Assembly (NCBI GenBank): GCA_965267535.1
Contig: OZ254082.1
Coordinates: 4,216,001 to 4,280,000 of the forward strand
DNA length: 64,000 nt
Direction of reading: 5' to 3'
DNA from: CAXBNB01 sp965267535
Lineage (GTDB): Bacteria > Bacteroidota > Bacteroidia > Cytophagales > Cyclobacteriaceae
Positions 17,352 through 25,973 of this stretch are shown piece after piece. A program made the translations under genes and the position numbers. How positions within the stretch are numbered: the stretch's first letter is position 1; the number at the start of each line of letters is the position of its first letter. The notes beneath the pieces were generated by a model that saw only the letters and a list, made by a program, of their open reading frames with translations, did no database searches and was not told the origin of the DNA.

Positions 17352-18566
17352 CTAACGATCTACCTCTCCCAAAACCATATCCAATGAACCTACGATAGCG
17401 ATGAGGTCTGCCACCATGTGTCCACGTGCTATTTCTGGTAATACGGACAAGTTCGAAAAACAACACGATCGGGCCTTGCAGCGAATAGCCGTATCCGATC
17501 GGCCATCTGCTCTAAAAAAGAAGCCCAGTTCTCCTTTAGGGTTTTCAGCACGCACATACAGGTCCTGTGCTTTTGGCCGTATCTTTTTAGGCACTACCGC
17601 TCTGGGGTCAAAAGATTTGTCTCGTTTTTGGGCTCCTTGCAACTGCTGCAAACATTGCTCAATAATCTTCACAGACTCTTTACATTCCTCGGCTCTTACC
17701 CAGGTTCGATCCCAGCAATCACCTAATTGCCCCTGAGCCCCTTCTCCTATAGGTACATTGAAATCCAACTCAGGGTACACGGAGTATCCATCCACTTTTC
17801 GTAGATCGAACCTCAGACCAGACGCCCTGAGCATAGGCCCTGTAACTCCGTAGTTGATGGCAAGATCTCTGTCGAGTACACCTACATTGGCCGTACGGTC
17901 TATAAATATTTTATTGTTGACCAAAAGATTATCCAGTTCAGTAAGCTTTGGCTTGAGATAGTTGATAAACTCTGCACAACGCTCTTCAAAACCTACAGGT
18001 AAATCGTAAAAAAGCCCTCCTACCCATATATAATTGTAGAGCATACGTGCACCGCTCACCCATTCCAGCATACGCAAAATATGTTCCCGGTCGCGCATGA
18101 GCCACAAAAAGGGAGTGACTGCTCCTATATCCAATCCGTATGTGCCTATCGCTACAAAATGAGAAGCTATACGGTTAAGCTCGGCTACCAATACTCGAAT
18201 GTATTCGACCCGCTTTGGTATATCATTTTGTATGCCCAGCATACGCTCCACTCCCATGGCATAGGCGTGCTCATTGTTCATGGCAGCTATGTAATCCATA
18301 CGGTCTACAAAGGGTATCACCTGATTGAACGGCACGGATTCAGCGTGCTTTTCGAAGCAACGGTGCAGGTATCCTAAGTGTGGTACCACATCAACCACCA
18401 CTTCTCCGTCTGTCACTACTTCCAACCGAAGCACTCCGTGGGTAGAGGGGTGTTGCGGGCCTATATTGATAACCATTTCCTCCGACTTCAGGTTTTCCTC
18501 CCGGTAAAGGTTAGGCTCTGAATTAGCCAGGTTATCCTTATGATATTGATATTGTACTTCCGGCAT
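17352..18566 (-). CDS. nuoD: NADH-quinone oxidoreductase subunit D
   Basis: 49-kDa subunit of respiratory complex I; with NuoB it forms the quinone-reduction site in the peripheral arm. 404 aa, with the family signatures INIGPQHPSTHGVLRLEV near the N-terminus, PHLGYLHRCFEKHAES, MNNEHAYAMGVE and the C-terminal GDCWDRTWVRAEECKES and PKGELGFFFRADG. Translation overlaps nuoC by one base (18566), so the two are coupled. Last nuo gene of this cluster: nuoE-N do not follow. Confidence 0.97.
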   Translation of the reverse strand: MPEVQYQYHKDNLANSEPNLYREENLKSEEMVINIGPQHPSTHGVLRLEVVTDGEVVVDVVPHLGYLHRCFEKHAESVPFNQVIPFVDRMDYIAAMNNEHAYAMGVERMLGIQNDIPKRVEYIRVLVAELNRIASHFVAIGTYGLDIGAVTPFLWLMRDREHILRMLEWVSGARMLYNYIWVGGLFYDLPVGFEERCAEFINYLKPKLTELDNLLVNNKIFIDRTANVGVLDRDLAINYGVTGPMLRASGLRFDLRKVDGYSVYPELDFNVPIGEGAQGQLGDCWDRTWVRAEECKESVKIIEQCLQQLQGAQKRDKSFDPRAVVPKKIRPKAQDLYVRAENPKGELGFFFRADGRSDTAIRCKARSCCFSNLSVLPEIARGHMVADLIAIVGSLDMVLGEVDR

Positions 18567-19063
18567 TAGTCTTCTTCTTTTCTTACAGTTTCCATTCCCC
18601 TGTAGTGAGTAGGCTCTTCATAGTCTTTCCTCAGGGGATGCCCTTCCCAATCTGCAGGCATCAGTATTCTCCTCATGTCCGGATGTCCCTCAAACTGAAT
18701 ACCCAGCAAATCGTATGTTTCTCTTTCATGCCAGTTGGCAGTTTGCCAGACAGAAGTAACTGATGGCACCTCCGGCTTATCACGCGGCAGCTCTACTCGT
18801 ATAGCCAAAGAAACTTCATAGGGTATAGAATACAAGTGGTATACTACTTCCATACTATTGCTCTCAGGTCCATTGTCTATACCCGTAATGCAAGACAACA
18901 AGTCAAAATACATCGAAGAATGCGTTCGCAGTACTTCACACACTTCCCTGAGTTTACTTGCCTGAATAACTAGCGTTACGGGTGTGCTGTTCAACTGTTC
19001 ATCGAGTACTACCTCTCCGCAATGTTGTGCAATCACCGATTTAATTTCCTCTAGCTTTTCCAT
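18566..19063 (-). CDS. nuoC: NADH-quinone oxidoreductase subunit C
   Basis: 30-kDa subunit of the complex I peripheral arm. 165 aa, separate from NuoD rather than fused. Signature motifs are DLLSCITGID, VYHLYSIPYEVSLAIRVELP, WHERETYDLLGIQFEGHPDM and RRILMPADWEGHPLRKDYE. It starts 7 bp after the nuoB stop and shares one base with nuoD. Confidence 0.96.
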   Translation of the reverse strand: MEKLEEIKSVIAQHCGEVVLDEQLNSTPVTLVIQASKLREVCEVLRTHSSMYFDLLSCITGIDNGPESNSMEVVYHLYSIPYEVSLAIRVELPRDKPEVPSVTSVWQTANWHERETYDLLGIQFEGHPDMRRILMPADWEGHPLRKDYEEPTHYRGMETVRKEED

Positions 19064-19069
19064 TTTTCG

Positions 19070-19585
19070 TTATGCTTTTTCGGTCATTGCGTCTATCAAT
19101 CCTTTGGGAGCTATCAACGATTCGTTATCTATTTTTTCTCTCAGCTTTATAATGCCGCCTATGAGCGCTTCGGGCCTTGGAGGACACCCCGGCACATACA
19201 CATCGACCGGAATAATTTTATCTACTCCTTTCACCACATGATAGCCATGCTCCCAATAGGGACCTCCACAGTTGGCACAAGACCCCATCGATATTACATA
19301 ACGTGGCTCTGACATCTGCTCATAGAGTCGTCTTACTCTATCGGCCATTTTGTAGGTTACTGTACCGGCCACTATCATTACATCAGAAAGCCGGGGAGAA
19401 GCCCTGGGCACTACCCCAAAACGATCCAGATCATAACCTGATGCCATACTACCCATCATCTCGATAGCGCAACATGCCAAACCAAAACCCATTGGCCAAA
19501 TACTGGACAACCTGGCCCAGTTGGTCAGGTCTTCCAACTTACTCACTATTACCCCTCCACCGGGTTGTTGGATATCATTTTGCAT
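19070..19585 (-). CDS. nuoB: NADH-quinone oxidoreductase subunit B
   Basis: Carries the N2 [4Fe-4S] cluster that passes electrons to quinone in complex I. 171 aa. The cluster ligands are visible as C38 and C39 (GLACCAIEMM), C103 (SMGSCANCGG) and C134 (VYVPGCPPRPEA). ATG at 19585 overlaps the nuoA stop by one base. Start context is MQNDIQQPGGGVIVSKLED. Confidence 0.97.
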   Translation of the reverse strand: MQNDIQQPGGGVIVSKLEDLTNWARLSSIWPMGFGLACCAIEMMGSMASGYDLDRFGVVPRASPRLSDVMIVAGTVTYKMADRVRRLYEQMSEPRYVISMGSCANCGGPYWEHGYHVVKGVDKIIPVDVYVPGCPPRPEALIGGIIKLREKIDNESLIAPKGLIDAMTEKA

Positions 19586-20055
19586 CAGGAGTATTTTTTA
19601 TTAATACCTGCATACAGTTCGTCAGGTACAGTTGAATCAAGTTTTTTCATAGCCGGGGTAGGTTTATCCCACTCCAGGTATCCTTTGGCCCACACATAAG
19701 CAAGCCCCAAGACCAGTATGAAGATAAATACGAGCATCTCTACAAATACAAAGCCTCCCCAAAGCCCGCCTGTAGCTTCCTGTATACTCTTGTCGCCAAA
19801 AACAATGGCCCAGGGAAACAGAAATACCAATTCAGTCTCGAACAAGATAAAAACCAATGCGATAATGTAGAAGCGGATGTTAAACTTTCCCCAGGCACTT
19901 CCCGTGGGGTCTTCACCACATTCATAGCTGGTGTTTTTTTCTTCGTTGGGTCGGTTGGGACGAATTAAGCGCCCTAAAATCAACGGAGCTCCAACACCAA
20001 TCAACCCGCCTACTACGAATAAGAGTATTGTCTGATATGCCGTAAGTGTTATCAT
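19585..20055 (-). CDS. nuoA: NADH-quinone oxidoreductase subunit A
   Basis: Small membrane subunit of complex I linking the peripheral and membrane arms. 156 aa with three hydrophobic segments (about 8-27, 67-88 and 103-125). The conserved cytoplasmic loop contains EKNTSYECGEDPTGSAWG, and FNIRFYIIALVFILFETELVF follows it. First gene of the minus-strand nuoABCD unit, ATG at 20055. The GNAT gene ends 115 bp upstream. Confidence 0.96.
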   Translation of the reverse strand: MITLTAYQTILLFVVGGLIGVGAPLILGRLIRPNRPNEEKNTSYECGEDPTGSAWGKFNIRFYIIALVFILFETELVFLFPWAIVFGDKSIQEATGGLWGGFVFVEMLVFIFILVLGLAYVWAKGYLEWDKPTPAMKKLDSTVPDELYAGINKKYS

Positions 20056-20170
20056 AATTTAACTTCAAAATTAGCACAAGCTAAGGATAATTGCATTCCC
20101 CCCTCTCTTCTAAAGCCCATGCATAAACATCTTTCACACCAAGCCTTCCTCATGCAACTCAGCGGTAGGG

Positions 20171-20665
20171 CTACCTCACTCTTTTCTCCATCAGGTAATC
20201 GTCCATCACATACCCTCCACCAATATCCATCACTACTGAGCCGCAATTTACAAAACCTACTTTTTCATAAGCCCTGATACTACCCTTATTATTTTTATTC
20301 ACAGTCAATTTCACCTTTTTCAACTCCTTACTTTCTGCATATTGCTGCACAAAATCCATTGCTTTCCTGCCCAGCCCCCTGCCTCTGTGAGACTTGAGCA
20401 CATACACTTTACTCAAAAACAAAGAATCTGTTCCTTCCTGCTTAACTGCCAGATATCCAACCCGACTACCCTCATCTGTAATAATATAGTAGTCGTACCC
20501 ATCTTCTAACTGTGCTTGCATGGCTTTCACAGTCTGAAACCTGCCGAGCATGTACTCCACCTGCGCCTCCCCTATTATGGGAATATAGTGTTCTGTCCAG
20601 ACTTCACGCGCAAGTTGCTCTACCTGCCGCAATTGGGCTTCCGTCTTTACTTGTATCATATCCAT
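20171..20665 (-). CDS. GNAT family N-acetyltransferase
   Basis: Acetyl-CoA-dependent acetyltransferase of unknown substrate. 164 aa, one GNAT domain. The acetyl-CoA binding motif A is clear (SKVYVLKSHRGRGLGRKAM), followed by VKLTVNKNNKGSIRAYEKVGF, the usual motif B region. The C-terminal VVMDIGGGYVMDDYLMEKRV resembles RimI/ElaA-like small-molecule acetyltransferases of Bacteroidota. ATG at 20665. Upstream of nuoA on the same strand with 115 bp between, so linkage to complex I is uncertain. Confidence 0.9.
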   Translation of the reverse strand: MDMIQVKTEAQLRQVEQLAREVWTEHYIPIIGEAQVEYMLGRFQTVKAMQAQLEDGYDYYIITDEGSRVGYLAVKQEGTDSLFLSKVYVLKSHRGRGLGRKAMDFVQQYAESKELKKVKLTVNKNNKGSIRAYEKVGFVNCGSVVMDIGGGYVMDDYLMEKRVR

Positions 20666-20790
20666 AACTCCACCTTCTTTTTTATCGCTCTTCTTGGCTT
20701 AAAATAAGGGAATTTAAATCTGGTAAAAAAGGGACATATCAGTTAAAAACATGTGGGTTTATCAAATACTAAACCTTATAAACAAAAAAA

Positions 20791-20813
20791 CCACCCGACA
20801 CTACATCGGGTGG
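20791..20813 (-). terminator. Intrinsic terminator of the ammonium transporter gene
   Basis: CCACCCGA (20791-20798) pairs with TCGGGTGG (20806-20813) across a 7-base loop. Seven A to its left give a U-run on the minus strand. It lies about 35 bp past the stop at 20848. Confidence 0.9.
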
Positions 20814-20847
20814 CAAATTAAATAGCTGTAAAGCTATGGCTTCCTAA

Positions 20848-22140
20848 TTACAATGTATCAAAACTTTCTTCGCCGTGATATCCCACATCCATTCCCTGAT
20901 TTTCAAGGCTTTCCGTTACCCTACCACCTTTGGTCACCAGACTGGTAACCCAAAATAGTATAGCAGAACCGATACCGGAAAAAGCGACAGTAGCCAGCAC
21001 AGCCACAACCTGCGGCCAAACCTGTCCCGGGTTGCCATAAAGCAAACCTGCTTCTCCGTTGATTTCCGGATTAGCCAGAAAACCGGTAGCTATAGCACCG
21101 AAAATACCCACCAGACCATGGATACCAAAAACATCCAATGTATCGTCATATCCCAGCATCGACTTGAGCTTCACTACTCCAAAATAACCTATTGCTCCGG
21201 AGAAAAGCCCTATCACCAGCGCTCCGGTTACATCTACATATCCTGATGCAGGGGTAATTCCCACCAGACCCGACACTACACCTGAGGCTGATCCCAGCAA
21301 GGTTGGTTTTTTATCCGAAGATGTCCACTCTATAATCAACCAGGCCAAACCACCCATAGCAGCAGCTACATTAGTAACAAGTAGCGCATTGGCTGCAACA
21401 AAATCGGCGGCCAACTGACTTCCTCCATTGAAGCCAAACCAGCCAAACCACAACAGCGAACTTCCCAGCAGCATAAGCTTGGTAGACGATGGCTTGTGTT
21501 CTTCTTTTTCGTGATTGGTTCGGTTGCCCAGCAGGTAAACCAACACAAGACCAGAAATACCTGCATTGATATGAATAACGGTACCTCCGGCAAAATCCAA
21601 CTCTCCATGGTTGCTAAGAATACCTCCGCCCCACACCATGTGGGCTATGGGAGAATAAATCAGCGCCACCCAAAGTATGGAAAAAATAATCCAGGTAGAA
21701 AATTTAACACGTTCGATAATGGATCCGCTTACCAGCGCCACAGCGATAGCAGCGAACGTCCCCTGAAACATCACAAACAACAAATGAGGGATGGTACCGG
21801 ATAGATCTGTGATTTTGATGTTTCGAAGCATAAAGTAATCGAAACCACCAATGAAACCATTTCCACTGCCAAAAGCCAGGCTATAGCCTATCACTACCCA
21901 AACTACAGTGGCCGTACAAAAAGCTGTGTAACTCATACCAATGGTATTGAGCACACTTTTTCGCTGCGTAAGACCCCCATAAAATAAAGTAAGACCTGCT
22001 GGAGTCATCAACATGACCAAAGCAGTGGCTATTAACATCCATGCCGTATCACCTGTACTCAATGTAGCATCCTGCGAATATCCTGCAAGCGGAGTGGCTA
22101 CTGCAGCTAACAATACTGCCAAAAATTTTCTCTTCATCAT
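20848..22140 (-). CDS. amtB: Ammonium transporter, Amt family
   Basis: Inner-membrane channel for ammonia/ammonium uptake. 430 aa: a cleavable signal peptide (1-22, ending YSQ) and eleven hydrophobic segments. The signature region is VIHINAGISGLVLVYLLGNR, and the twin pore histidines are H190 and H341 (DVFGIHGLVGIFGAIATG). The phenylalanine-gate region (LLFVMFQGTFAAIA) and TPAGLTLFYGGL are present. No glnK (PII) gene lies next to it, unlike the common glnK-amtB arrangement, so regulation must act at a distance or differ. Faces a 472-bp divergent spacer. Confidence 0.96.
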   Translation of the reverse strand: MMKRKFLAVLLAAVATPLAGYSQDATLSTGDTAWMLIATALVMLMTPAGLTLFYGGLTQRKSVLNTIGMSYTAFCTATVVWVVIGYSLAFGSGNGFIGGFDYFMLRNIKITDLSGTIPHLLFVMFQGTFAAIAVALVSGSIIERVKFSTWIIFSILWVALIYSPIAHMVWGGGILSNHGELDFAGGTVIHINAGISGLVLVYLLGNRTNHEKEEHKPSSTKLMLLGSSLLWFGWFGFNGGSQLAADFVAANALLVTNVAAAMGGLAWLIIEWTSSDKKPTLLGSASGVVSGLVGITPASGYVDVTGALVIGLFSGAIGYFGVVKLKSMLGYDDTLDVFGIHGLVGIFGAIATGFLANPEINGEAGLLYGNPGQVWPQVVAVLATVAFSGIGSAILFWVTSLVTKGGRVTESLENQGMDVGYHGEESFDTL

Positions 22141-22612
22141 TTATATGGTTTGGTTATGAACTCTTTTCGTACGCAAAGTCAAACTTTTCTTCAAATCCGG
22201 TCTAAAATTTACCCCACACGACTTTACAAGATGCAATATTAATCATATTTGGTTTATTTTTTTCCTAATTTGTCATTTTTAGTAATAAAACAAGACTCAC
22301 AGAGATCTAAAAACACCCTCACGTAAATTATTTTACAGAAAAAAAATCAAAACAGGGCTATTTATAAACCTAACAACCGAAAAATGACAAAAACACTGAT
22401 ATACTATTAGAATTCCCACAAATGTGTTTTTTACGCTTATAGGTTTTGGCATAATTAATGCTAGAAAGTGCACAACTCAAGATTCCTGAGCTTCTACAAA
22501 TTTTTCGTACTGTTTTCTTATTATATTGCACGATCAGGAACATACATCAACAGCACACATTACCAGAAATGATTAAGTAAAACCTTACTTTAACCATTTA
22601 ATTATTACTACA
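22141..22612. other. 472-bp divergent spacer between amtB and the FGE-like gene
   Basis: A+T-rich and without a convincing reading frame. It must hold the promoters of both flanking genes. The only site I can point to is the sigma-54-like sequence at 22447-22462 on the plus strand. No riboswitch-like fold or tRNA was found. Confidence 0.6.
22447..22462 (+). promoter_or_regulatory. Possible sigma-54 (-24/-12) promoter
   Basis: TGGCATAATTAATGCT has the GG and GC doublets separated by exactly 10 bases as in TGGCACN5TTGCW, with two mismatches to the wider consensus. It points toward the gene at 22613, about 150 bp away. Such short matches arise by chance in A+T-rich DNA. Confidence 0.25.
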
Positions 22613-23629
22613 TTGAAGTCAAAACAAATGATGAAAACCGGAGCTATTTGGTGCGCGTGCTTACTCCTCATGAGTGCCATCCCAACTCACATAACTCCAC
22701 CCGCAACTCAGTTTTCCCCTTACACCCAGCAAATTCCCGGATCCGAACATGGTATAGCTATGGTTCCCATACAAGGCGGCACCTTTTCCATGGGAAGTCC
22801 CGCCAGTGAGCCTAACCGAAACGCAGACGAAGGCCCTCAGCACGACGTGAAGATATCCCCCTTCTGGATGGGCAAATACGAAATCACCTGGGATCAGTAC
22901 GAATTGTTTATGCAGCGAGAAATTGACAACATCAAAGATGCTGCCTCACGAGGTAATGAAGTAAATCTGGAAGTAGATGGCGTCACAGCTGCTACCGCTC
23001 CCTATATAGAAATGAGTTTTGGCATGGGCAAGGCAGGATACCCGGCCATCAATATCACCCAGTACGCTGCTGCTACTTTCTGCAAGTGGCTATCCGCAAA
23101 AACAGGCCATTTTTACCGCCTGCCTACTGAAGCCGAATGGGAATACGCCTGCAGAGCCGGCACTTCTACTGCCTATTCATTTGGCAATAACCCGGAAGCT
23201 CTAAACGATTACGGCTGGTTTTTTGACAACAGCGATGGCAAGTATCAGCAGGTAGGCAAGAAAAAACCCAACCCCTGGGGATTGCACGACATGCATGGCA
23301 ATGTAGCTGAGTGGACTCTTGACAAATACGATGCTGACGGCTACAAGCAATTTGCCGGCAAATCCACCACTGACCCATGGGTAGTAGCGGAAGAATTGTA
23401 CCCCAGAGTAGCACGCGGTGGCTCATGGTACGACGACCCGCCAATGCTTCGCAGCGCTGCACGTTTAGCCTCGAAAAAGGAATGGAAAATGATAGACCCT
23501 CAGCTGCCCAAAAGCCTCTGGTGGCATACCAGTGCTCCATTTATCGGGTTTCGAGTAGTTCGCCCCGTCAACACTCCCTCTAAAGAAGAAATGGAGAAAT
23601 ACTGGCTAAAACCTATAGAAGACAACTAA
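22613..23629 (+). CDS. Exported formylglycine-generating-enzyme-fold (SUMF1/EgtB/PvdO family) protein
   Basis: 338 aa with an N-terminal signal or anchor (residues 10-27) and an FGE-sulfatase fold at about 49-330. The usual family motifs are MVPIQGGTFSMGSPASEP, ISPFWMGKYEITWDQYELF, LPTEAEWEYACRAGTSTAY, GLHDMHGNVAEWTLD, VARGGSWYDDP and GFRVVRPV. Genuine formylglycine-generating enzymes bind copper through two cysteines just after the GGS motif. Here that stretch (WYDDPPMLRSAARLASKK) has none, so sulfatase activation is unlikely. A ligand-binding or other role fits better. The frame can start at TTG 22613 or ATG 22628/22631; the signal peptide fits any of them. First of a three-gene plus-strand unit. 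Confidence 0.88.
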   Translation: MKSKQMMKTGAIWCACLLLMSAIPTHITPPATQFSPYTQQIPGSEHGIAMVPIQGGTFSMGSPASEPNRNADEGPQHDVKISPFWMGKYEITWDQYELFMQREIDNIKDAASRGNEVNLEVDGVTAATAPYIEMSFGMGKAGYPAINITQYAAATFCKWLSAKTGHFYRLPTEAEWEYACRAGTSTAYSFGNNPEALNDYGWFFDNSDGKYQQVGKKKPNPWGLHDMHGNVAEWTLDKYDADGYKQFAGKSTTDPWVVAEELYPRVARGGSWYDDPPMLRSAARLASKKEWKMIDPQLPKSLWWHTSAPFIGFRVVRPVNTPSKEEMEKYWLKPIEDN

Positions 23630-23672
23630 ACTATACAAATAATTATTTTTTAAACAAATCACATTAGAACTA

Positions 23673-25013
23673 ATGGCATTTAAGAACAAACCTTTCGAAA
23701 ACGACTCCTCCAGAAGGAAGTTTATGAAAAACTCTGCCGTAGCTGTAGGCGGACTTATGGCAACTCAACTACCTGTGGGCGCCAGCGCTTACGCAAAAGG
23801 AAGCGACACCATAAAAGTAGCACTCATTGGATGCGGCGGAAGAGGTACCGGTGCGGCTGGCCAGGCACTTACTGCAGATAGCAGTGTGAAACTGGTAGCT
23901 ATGGCCGATGCTTTTCAGGACAGACTTGAAAACAGCTACAACAGACTCAAAGAGAAGTTTCCGGACAAGGATAAATTGAACGTTCCTGACAAAAATAAAT
24001 TTGTAGGATTTGATGCCTATAAAAAAGCTATAGATAAGGCAGATGTAGTCATCTTAACTACACCTCCGGGTTTCAGACCTATGCATTTCGAATATGCCAT
24101 CAATCAGGGCAAACACGTATTTATGGAAAAACCCGTAGCTACCGACTCTAATGGAGTAAGAAAGGTGCTCGAGATGGCCAAAATAGCTAAACAAAAACAA
24201 CTCAATGTAGTAGTAGGCCTGCAGCGTCGCTATCAGGTAAATTACCTTGAAGCCTATAAGCGCATTCAGGATGGCGCTATCGGAGACATAGTATCCGGAC
24301 AGGTATACTGGAACAGCCCCGGCGTATGGGTAAGAGAAAGACAACCCGGCCAAACCGAAATGGAATATCAGATGCGCAACTGGTATTATTTCAACTGGTT
24401 ATGCGGCGATCACATCCTCGAACAACACATCCACAATATAGATGTAGCCAACTGGTTTATAGGTGCATACCCTGTGAGTGCTCAAGGCATGGGAGGCCGT
24501 GAAGTGAGAAAAGGCAAGGATCATGGCGAAATATTTGATCACCACTTTGTGGAATTTACATATCCTGACGGTCAGGTCATAGCCAGCCAATGCAGACACC
24601 AACCTAAGTGCCACACTCAGGTAAGAGAAAATTTCCAGACCACTACCGGAAAGATCGAAGTACAGGGAGGCGGTAATAAAGCCATCCTTACAGACCGGTC
24701 AGGCAAAAAGGTATACAACCACAGAGGCATGACAGACCCCAACCCTTATCAGGTTGAACACGACAGGCTCTTTGCTGCTATAAAAGGTGAAGGATATATC
24801 AACGATGCTGAATACGGAGCTAAAAGTACCATGACTGCCATACTGGGAAGAATGGCCACATACTCCGGACAAATCGTACAGTGGGATGAAGCCATCAACT
24901 CTACAAAAAGCATAATGCCTAACGAATATGCCTGGGACGCTAACCCTCCTAGCCTACCCGACAGCAACGGCAACTACCCTGTACCTGTACCTGGTATCAC
25001 TAAAGTCATATAA
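23673..25013 (+). CDS. Tat-exported Gfo/Idh/MocA family oxidoreductase
   Basis: NAD(P)-dependent dehydrogenase acting on a sugar or inositol-like substrate, predicted to be exported folded with its cofactor. Twin-arginine signal: R14-R15 in SSRRKFMKNSAVAVGG, then a hydrophobic stretch to about 41. The Rossmann fold starts with VALIGCGGRGTG (G53, G55, G58). The catalytic EKP motif is FMEKPVATDSNG, and LCGDHILEQHIHNIDVANW carries the active-site histidines. Length 446 aa, ATG at 23673, 43 bp after the FGE-like gene. The next gene starts 18 bp downstream. The family includes many periplasmic enzymes in Bacteroidota and Planctomycetota. Confidence 0.93.
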   Translation: MAFKNKPFENDSSRRKFMKNSAVAVGGLMATQLPVGASAYAKGSDTIKVALIGCGGRGTGAAGQALTADSSVKLVAMADAFQDRLENSYNRLKEKFPDKDKLNVPDKNKFVGFDAYKKAIDKADVVILTTPPGFRPMHFEYAINQGKHVFMEKPVATDSNGVRKVLEMAKIAKQKQLNVVVGLQRRYQVNYLEAYKRIQDGAIGDIVSGQVYWNSPGVWVRERQPGQTEMEYQMRNWYYFNWLCGDHILEQHIHNIDVANWFIGAYPVSAQGMGGREVRKGKDHGEIFDHHFVEFTYPDGQVIASQCRHQPKCHTQVRENFQTTTGKIEVQGGGNKAILTDRSGKKVYNHRGMTDPNPYQVEHDRLFAAIKGEGYINDAEYGAKSTMTAILGRMATYSGQIVQWDEAINSTKSIMPNEYAWDANPPSLPDSNGNYPVPVPGITKVI

Positions 25014-25031
25014 CTCTGGAAAGCGATATAT

Positions 25032-25940
25032 ATGGAACGTAGAAACTTTCTGAAAAACAGCGCACTGGCAGGCATGGGAATGGCCACCGTCAGTGGAGTA
25101 AGTGCTTTTGCGGAAGCTAAAGCAAAAAAAAGCGATTTCAAGCTTAAGTATGCCCCACATTTTGGCATGTTTAAGAATCACGCCGGCAATGACATCATCG
25201 ACCAAATCAACTTTATGGCTGACCAGGGCTTTACCGCCCTGGAAGACAATGGTATGATGAAACGAGATGTTGCTACCCAAAACAAAATCGCAGAAACCAT
25301 GGCCAAACGCAATATGACCATGGGAGTATTTGTAATCGACAAAGGTGGCAACATGGCCAACACTCTGGCTGCCGGCAAAAAAGAATATGTGGATATATTT
25401 CTAGACGGATGCCGAAGAGCCGTAGAAGTTGCCAAACGTGTAAACGCCAAATGGATGACAGTAGTACCCGGAGGATTTCAAAGAAATCTTCCCATAGGGA
25501 TTCAGGATGCCAATGTGATAGAAGCATTACGCAGAGGAGCTGAAATACTGGAGCCTCACGGACTGGTAATGGTTTTAGAGCCACTTTCAGATTCACCCGA
25601 TCTTTACTTACAGCGTTCGGATCAGACTTACATGATTTGCAAAGCTGTAGATAGCCCTGCGTGCAAAATCCTGTACGACATCTATCATCTGCAAAAGACC
25701 GAGGGACACATAATCCGCAACATCGATCTGACCTGGGATGAAATCGCCTATTTTCAAATTGGCGACAATCCCGGAAGGAAAGAGCCCACTACCGGAGAAA
25801 TCAACTACAAGAATGTATTCAAACACATTCACGACAAAGGTTTCAAAGGCGTGATGGGAATGGAGCACGGAAACTCCATGAAAGGCAAAGAAGGAGAAAC
25901 AGCCCTGATCAAAGCTTATCAGGAGTGTGATAGCTTCTAA
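25032..25940 (+). CDS. Tat-exported hydroxypyruvate-isomerase-like TIM-barrel sugar isomerase/epimerase
   Basis: Xylose-isomerase-like TIM-barrel enzyme of the sugar phosphate isomerase/epimerase superfamily, probably interconverting keto and aldo forms of a sugar acid or ketose. Residues 3-4 are the twin arginines (MERRNFLKNSALAGMG) of a Tat signal ending near residue 30. Metal-site candidates are the glutamates in VMVLEPLSD and GVMGMEHGNS, aspartate and histidine in ILYDIYHLQKTEG, and YFQIGDNPGRKEPTTGEINY, which closely fits the Hyi family. Length 302 aa, ATG at 25032. Last gene of the unit, followed by a strong terminator. Two successive Tat substrates suggest a two-step conversion in the periplasm. 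Confidence 0.92.
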   Translation: MERRNFLKNSALAGMGMATVSGVSAFAEAKAKKSDFKLKYAPHFGMFKNHAGNDIIDQINFMADQGFTALEDNGMMKRDVATQNKIAETMAKRNMTMGVFVIDKGGNMANTLAAGKKEYVDIFLDGCRRAVEVAKRVNAKWMTVVPGGFQRNLPIGIQDANVIEALRRGAEILEPHGLVMVLEPLSDSPDLYLQRSDQTYMICKAVDSPACKILYDIYHLQKTEGHIIRNIDLTWDEIAYFQIGDNPGRKEPTTGEINYKNVFKHIHDKGFKGVMGMEHGNSMKGKEGETALIKAYQECDSF

Positions 25941-25947
25941 AAAAATT

Positions 25948-25973
25948 GGCCCGTTCCTCGTTTGGAACGGGCC
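25948..25973 (+). terminator. Terminator of the FGE/oxidoreductase/isomerase operon
   Basis: GGCCCGTTCC (25948-25957) pairs perfectly with GGAACGGGCC (25964-25973) across a 6-base loop, 7 bp past the stop. Only a short T-containing tail follows on the plus strand, and the A-run on the left could make it work in both directions. Confidence 0.8.

Noticed and set aside
22613..23629. Sulfatase-activating formylglycine-generating enzyme
   Set aside because: The fold is right but the two active-site cysteines after GGS are absent, and no sulfatase gene is adjacent.
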